From Ancylobacter polymorphus (lineage in GTDB: Bacteria; Pseudomonadota; Alphaproteobacteria; Rhizobiales; Xanthobacteraceae), in contig NZ_CP083239.1 in NCBI RefSeq assembly GCF_022836935.1, forward strand, positions 2,928,001 to 2,992,000: 64,000 nucleotides of DNA. The letters are read 5' to 3'. Of the stretch, positions 60,777 to 64,000 are shown piece after piece. The notes under the pieces are model-generated. The model ran no database searches. It was not told the origin of the DNA and was given only the letters and a program-made list of their open reading frames with translations. How positions within the stretch are numbered: position 1 is the first letter of the stretch; the number at the start of each line of letters is the position of its first letter. Both the position numbers and the translations under genes were made by a program.

Positions 60777-62116
60777 TGGACCTCGCTTTGCTCGATGAAC
60801 TGAATGCCGAACGCGCCGCACGTCGCGCCGCCGTGCTGGTCACCGATCTCGATGGCGGCGCCCAGCGCCTGGTGCGTGCCGGCGACGCCGGTGCCGATCC
60901 GCTGGCGCCGCATCTCGCCGAGGCGCTGCGCAGTGGGCGTAGCGGCAAGGTGGAGGCGCAGGGCCGGCGGCTGTTCCTCACCGTCCAGCTTCCCGCACCG
61001 CGCCTCGTCATCACCGGCGCGGTGCATATCGCGCAGGCGCTGGCGCCGATGGCGGCGGCGGTGGGCTTCGCGGTGACGATCATGGACCCGCGCACCGCCT
61101 TCGCGACGCCCGAGCGCTTTCCCGGTGTCGATGTGCGGGCGCACTGGCCGCAGGACGCGCTGGCCGAGCGGCCGCTCGATCCGTTCACCGCCGTGGCGGC
61201 GCTGGCGCATGACCCGAAGATCGACGACCCCGCGCTGGAAGCGGCGCTCAGCGCCGGCTGCTTCTATGTCGGCGCGCTCGGCTCGCGCAAGTCGCATGCC
61301 GGGCGACTGGCGCGGCTGGCGGAGCGTGGCGTGCCGCGCGCGGCGCTGGAGCGCATCCGCGCGCCGATCGGCCTCGATATCGGCGCCGCCACCCCGGCGG
61401 AAATCGCCGTCTCCGTCCTCGCCCAATTGGTCGGTGAACTGCGCCGCCGCCCGGCCCGCCCACCGGCCGCTCTGGTGCTCGCCGCCGGGCAGGGCACGCG
61501 CCTGCCGGGGGCGCACAAGCTGACCCTGCCGCTCGGCGGCGTGCCGCTGGTGCGCCGCGCGGTGGAGGCGGCGCTCGCCGCCCGCGCGCGGCCGGTGATC
61601 GTCGTTACCGGCCACGAAGACGCTTTGGTGCGGAAGGCGCTCGACGGGCTGGACGTGACCTTCGCCCCCAATCCCGACTTCGCGCGCGGGCTTTCCACCT
61701 CGTTGCGTGTGGGCGTCGCCGCTCTGCCGAAGGAGACGGAGCGCGTGGTGGTGATGCTCGGCGACATGCCGAAGGTCGAGCCGGCGCTTATCGACCGGCT
61801 CGCCGATGCGCTCGATCCGGCGCGCGGGCGGCTGGCGGCGGTGCCGGTGGCCGGGGCGCGGCATGGCAACCCGGTGGCGCTGGCGCGGGCGCTGTTCCCG
61901 GCGCTGATGACGCTGGAGGGCGATGTCGGCGCCCGCCGCATCCTCGCCGACAATCCCGATTTCGTCGTCGAGCTGCCGGTGGAGGGGGAGGGGGCCTTTG
62001 TCGATGTCGACACGAGAGAGGACCTTGAGGCGCTGGAAATCCATGAGATCGCCGCCGCCGCGAGCGATGTCGATGCCGCGGCCGCGCTGGAGGCGATGCG
62101 GGCGGAGGACGCCTGA
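60776..62116 (+). CDS. Fusion of XdhC C-terminal (Rossmann) domain with MobA-like nucleotidyltransferase
   Basis: 446 aa. Residues ~1-225 are an XdhC-type C-terminal half with a Rossmann motif (LVITGAVHIAQALAPM) and YVGALGSRKSHAGRLARL. Residues ~230-430 are an NTP_transf_3/MobA-like domain (ALVLAAGQGTRLPGAHKLTL, VVVMLGDMPKVEPALI), resembling MocA, which makes molybdopterin cytosine dinucleotide. Translation is coupled to the XdhC N-terminal gene. Together they would finish cofactor for a CODH/aldehyde-oxidase-type enzyme, but no such structural gene is within the window. Confidence 0.88.
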   Translation: MDLALLDELNAERAARRAAVLVTDLDGGAQRLVRAGDAGADPLAPHLAEALRSGRSGKVEAQGRRLFLTVQLPAPRLVITGAVHIAQALAPMAAAVGFAVTIMDPRTAFATPERFPGVDVRAHWPQDALAERPLDPFTAVAALAHDPKIDDPALEAALSAGCFYVGALGSRKSHAGRLARLAERGVPRAALERIRAPIGLDIGAATPAEIAVSVLAQLVGELRRRPARPPAALVLAAGQGTRLPGAHKLTLPLGGVPLVRRAVEAALAARARPVIVVTGHEDALVRKALDGLDVTFAPNPDFARGLSTSLRVGVAALPKETERVVVMLGDMPKVEPALIDRLADALDPARGRLAAVPVAGARHGNPVALARALFPALMTLEGDVGARRILADNPDFVVELPVEGEGAFVDVDTREDLEALEIHEIAAAASDVDAAAALEAMRAEDA

Positions 62117-62127
62117 GCCGGCGCGGC

Positions 62128-62886
62128 TCAGAACGGGATGAACAGGGACAGCGTGCCATAGGGGCTGTCGTCGCTGTCGCCACTCCACAGCCAGCCGGTG
62201 GCGGCACGCACTTCCCAATGACGGAACGCACCGCTCTGGAGCGGAGAGGCGAGGAACAGGCCGAGCCGGGCGCTCTCGTCCGGCCAGTCGGAAGTGGCGC
62301 CGGCCTCGACGCCGAGATCGAGCCAGGCGAGGGCCCGCCAGCCGGCGGTCGCCCGCCCGCTGACGCTGCCATCCGCCGTGGAGCCGCTGAGCGAGGCGGT
62401 GAGCGTCCAGCGCTCATCGAGGCGGTAGAACCATTCGACGACGGCCTTTCCACCCCAATGCGTCCCCGCGTCGCGATTGCCGGGATCGGGCGTGTCGAGC
62501 TGGTTGTCGATGACATTGACCCCGGCATAGAGCGCAAGGGCGTGCGGGCCGCGCAGGAACTGCCAGCCTAGCAGCACCTCGCCATCGGTCTTGTCGACGC
62601 TGTTCCAGCCGCCTGGCACGCCTTGCGTGCGGTAGTCATAGCGCCCGCCGCCGGTCTGGGTGCGCAGCCGCAGTCCCTCCCGGTCCATGTCAGCAAAGGG
62701 CGCCCAAGCCATGCCGCCCCAGCCATAGCCGCTGTCGCGGGCGATATCGACGCCGGTGTAGAAATAGAGCCGCCGCCGCAGCGACGCCTCCGCCCCCTCC
62801 TCGGCCGCCGCGCCGGGAGCCGGGCACGCGGCAGCGACGGTCGCCGCGAGGAGAGGCGCGAATAAACGCGCCGGCGAAGAGGACAT
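62128..62886 (-). CDS. bcsS: Cellulose biosynthesis protein BcsS-like
   Basis: A 252-aa secreted beta-strand-rich protein. A signal peptide ends near PGAAA; the mature part has the pattern YFYTGVDIARDSGYGWGGMA, LLGWQFLRGPHALALYAG and a C-terminal YGTLSLFIPF with terminal Phe, as expected for an outer-membrane barrel. It matches what I recall of the BcsS family found with alphaproteobacterial cellulose genes, although no bcsA/B is in the window. The ATG at 62886 is chosen; a GTG four codons earlier is possible. Confidence 0.72.
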   Translation of the reverse strand: MSSSPARLFAPLLAATVAAACPAPGAAAEEGAEASLRRRLYFYTGVDIARDSGYGWGGMAWAPFADMDREGLRLRTQTGGGRYDYRTQGVPGGWNSVDKTDGEVLLGWQFLRGPHALALYAGVNVIDNQLDTPDPGNRDAGTHWGGKAVVEWFYRLDERWTLTASLSGSTADGSVSGRATAGWRALAWLDLGVEAGATSDWPDESARLGLFLASPLQSGAFRHWEVRAATGWLWSGDSDDSPYGTLSLFIPF

Positions 62887-63028
62887 CGCCGCGCTCACGG
62901 TTGTGGGGCTTCAGGAAGTACGCCTTATCCGAGCACCCGCCGCGACCAGCCTCAATCAACCGAAGGGTGAGGCGTGGTGCCGGTACACGCCCCGGTATGC
63001 CGCATTTTGTCGCAGTGTCAGGGGCGGT

Positions 63029-63487
63029 TCAGACCGGCGGCGCCATCAGGTGCTCGACGCTGACGCCGACCCGCTCGCAGATGAGATCGGCCACCATCTG
63101 CCGGTGGCAATGCTCGGGATGCCGCTCGAAGCACAGCACGCACACCCGCCGCCCGGCCTTCACCAGCGCGGTCAGCTCGTCGAGCTGCTCCTGCGCGGTG
63201 GGGGTGGCGAGATGGGCGTCGTAGATGCGGCGCAGCTCACTGAATTGCCCGCTGCGCGCCGCCTGCCGGCCTTCCGCCGGGGTGCCGAGGCCGCGCAGAT
63301 GCAGATAGCCGATGCCGCGCTCGCTCACGCCGGCGGCGAGGTGGCTCTTGGAAAAGCCGGCGCGGCGCGAGGCGGCGACGGCGCGCACATCGACCAGCAG
63401 GTCCACCCCGGCGCCGCTGAGCGTGTCGAGCACGGCGGCGGAGGAGACCTGTTCATAGCCGATGGTGAAGAAGGGCGGGGACGACAT
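63029..63487 (-). CDS. DUF488 family protein
   Basis: A 152-aa DUF488 domain: TIGYEQVSSAAVLDTLSGAG, LLVDVRAVAASRRAGFSK, HLRGLGTP and VCVLCFERHPEHCHRQMVADLI, with the Cys/His cluster of the family. The function is not established. It is monocistronic. The 210-bp gap that follows to the next gene shows no clear element. Confidence 0.9.
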   Translation of the reverse strand: MSSPPFFTIGYEQVSSAAVLDTLSGAGVDLLVDVRAVAASRRAGFSKSHLAAGVSERGIGYLHLRGLGTPAEGRQAARSGQFSELRRIYDAHLATPTAQEQLDELTALVKAGRRVCVLCFERHPEHCHRQMVADLICERVGVSVEHLMAPPV

Positions 63488-63697
63488 GGCGGCAGAGTGG
63501 CGCGAAGCACGGGGCTTGTCGAGCCGGGCCGAATCTGTGGAGTTCTTGGCGGCTGTCGGCGCTGGCCCTTGCCACGTGCTAAAGGCAGGGCCGGGCGCGG
63601 CAGCCGGAGCGGCTTCCCGCCGGATCGGCCGGCTGGGGGGCGGGCAATCGAACCATGCGGCCTCGCGCGGGGCCGGTGCAGGGATGCGTCACCGCAG

Positions 63698-64000
63698 ATG
63701 AAGATCGGTATCGAGCTTGGAAGCAGCAACGCCGGACAGCCGGTTCGGCTCGATCTGGAAGAGCTCCTGTCCACGCGCCTTCTGGTGCAGGGCAATTCCG
63801 GCTCGGGCAAATCGCATCTGCTCCGCCGTCTGCTCGAACAGAGCGCCGGCCATGTGCAGCAGGCGATCATCGATCCGGAAGGCGATTTCGTCGGGCTCGC
63901 CGAGCGCTTCGGCCATGTGGTGATCGACGCCGAGCGCACCGCCGGCGAAATCCAGCGCATCGCCGCCCGCATCCGCAAGCACCGGGCCTCGGTGGTGTTC
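63698..64000 (+). CDS. HerA/DUF87-like ATP-binding protein, N-terminal part (runs off the window)
   Basis: The first 101 codons of a P-loop protein that continues past the right edge. MKIGIELGSSNAGQPVRLDL is followed by LVQGNSGSGKSHLLRRLLEQ (Walker A, residues ~32-39) and AIIDPEGDFVGLAERFG, where DPEGD is the HerA/FtsK-like pattern after the first strand. These ATPases act as DNA translocases or in DNA-end processing; without the rest, its class cannot be settled. The ribosome-binding site is weak, so the start could move. Confidence 0.72.
   Translation, partial: MKIGIELGSSNAGQPVRLDLEELLSTRLLVQGNSGSGKSHLLRRLLEQSAGHVQQAIIDPEGDFVGLAERFGHVVIDAERTAGEIQRIAARIRKHRASVVF

Overview
The window is a GC-rich alphaproteobacterial chromosome segment. 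Gene content and order point to Hyphomicrobiales, probably Xanthobacteraceae (an Ancylobacter/Starkeya/Xanthobacter-like organism); this is an inference, with no search behind it. Supporting signs are a direct-repeat GAAC-N7-GAAC LexA box before recA, an Atp12-type F1 chaperone, a DUF1476 F1 inhibitor, IalB and SapC surface proteins, a purC-purS-purQ-purL-bolA-grxD cluster, and dispersed palindromic repeats of a kind I remember from Rhizobiales genomes.

Layout. 1-880 is a scarred island edge: the 3' end of an acyltransferase gene runs into an integrase C-terminal remnant, followed by tRNA-Val(UAC). 1-14.9 kb then carries a chemoreceptor, HAD phosphatase/Atp12, pta-ackA, a RidA-like protein, galM, an M32 carboxypeptidase, the divergent oxyR/katG pair and a flavoprotein monooxygenase. 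14.9-20.2 kb holds recA, alaS and a cyclic-nucleotide-gated K+ channel. 20.2-25 kb is a surface-protein stretch (SapC, IalB, autotransporter); the autotransporter is a pseudogene, cut at its 5' end by a nested pair of defective IS3-family copies (25.05-26.94 kb). 27-32.6 kb holds icd, an RNA methyltransferase, murI, a lytic transglycosylase and rpsD. 32.6-43.1 kb holds a DUF900 hydrolase, grxD, bolA, purL/Q/S/C, the F1 inhibitor, an SH3 protein, purB, an amidase and rpe. 43.1-46 kb holds an inverse autotransporter and a small secreted protein. 46-50.4 kb is a glycine betaine/choline-type ABC transporter and a P1 peptidase. 50.5-57.2 kb holds ccdA and a complete branched-chain amino acid ABC operon with an extra membrane gene. 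57.5-64 kb holds a flavin reductase, a HI0933-family flavoprotein, an EpmB-like radical SAM enzyme, an XdhC pair fused to a MobA-like domain, BcsS, DUF488 and the start of a HerA/FtsK-like ATPase.

How the parts work together. Peroxide defence is a regulator-target pair (oxyR/katG) sharing one intergenic operator region. Purine synthesis is spread over purC, purSQL and purB, with [Fe-S]/redox partners bolA-grxD directly downstream of purL. Two F1-ATPase accessory genes are present (Atp12, DUF1476). Both ABC systems are compact minus-strand operons with overlapping or nearly abutting genes.

No CRISPR array, complete prophage or obvious defence island was seen. The least explained items are the small GATCC-core palindromic insertions inside the IS copies, palindromic repeats that supply stop codons to neighbouring genes, a run of hairpins downstream of the betaine transporter, and the uncharacterised membrane gene embedded in the liv operon.
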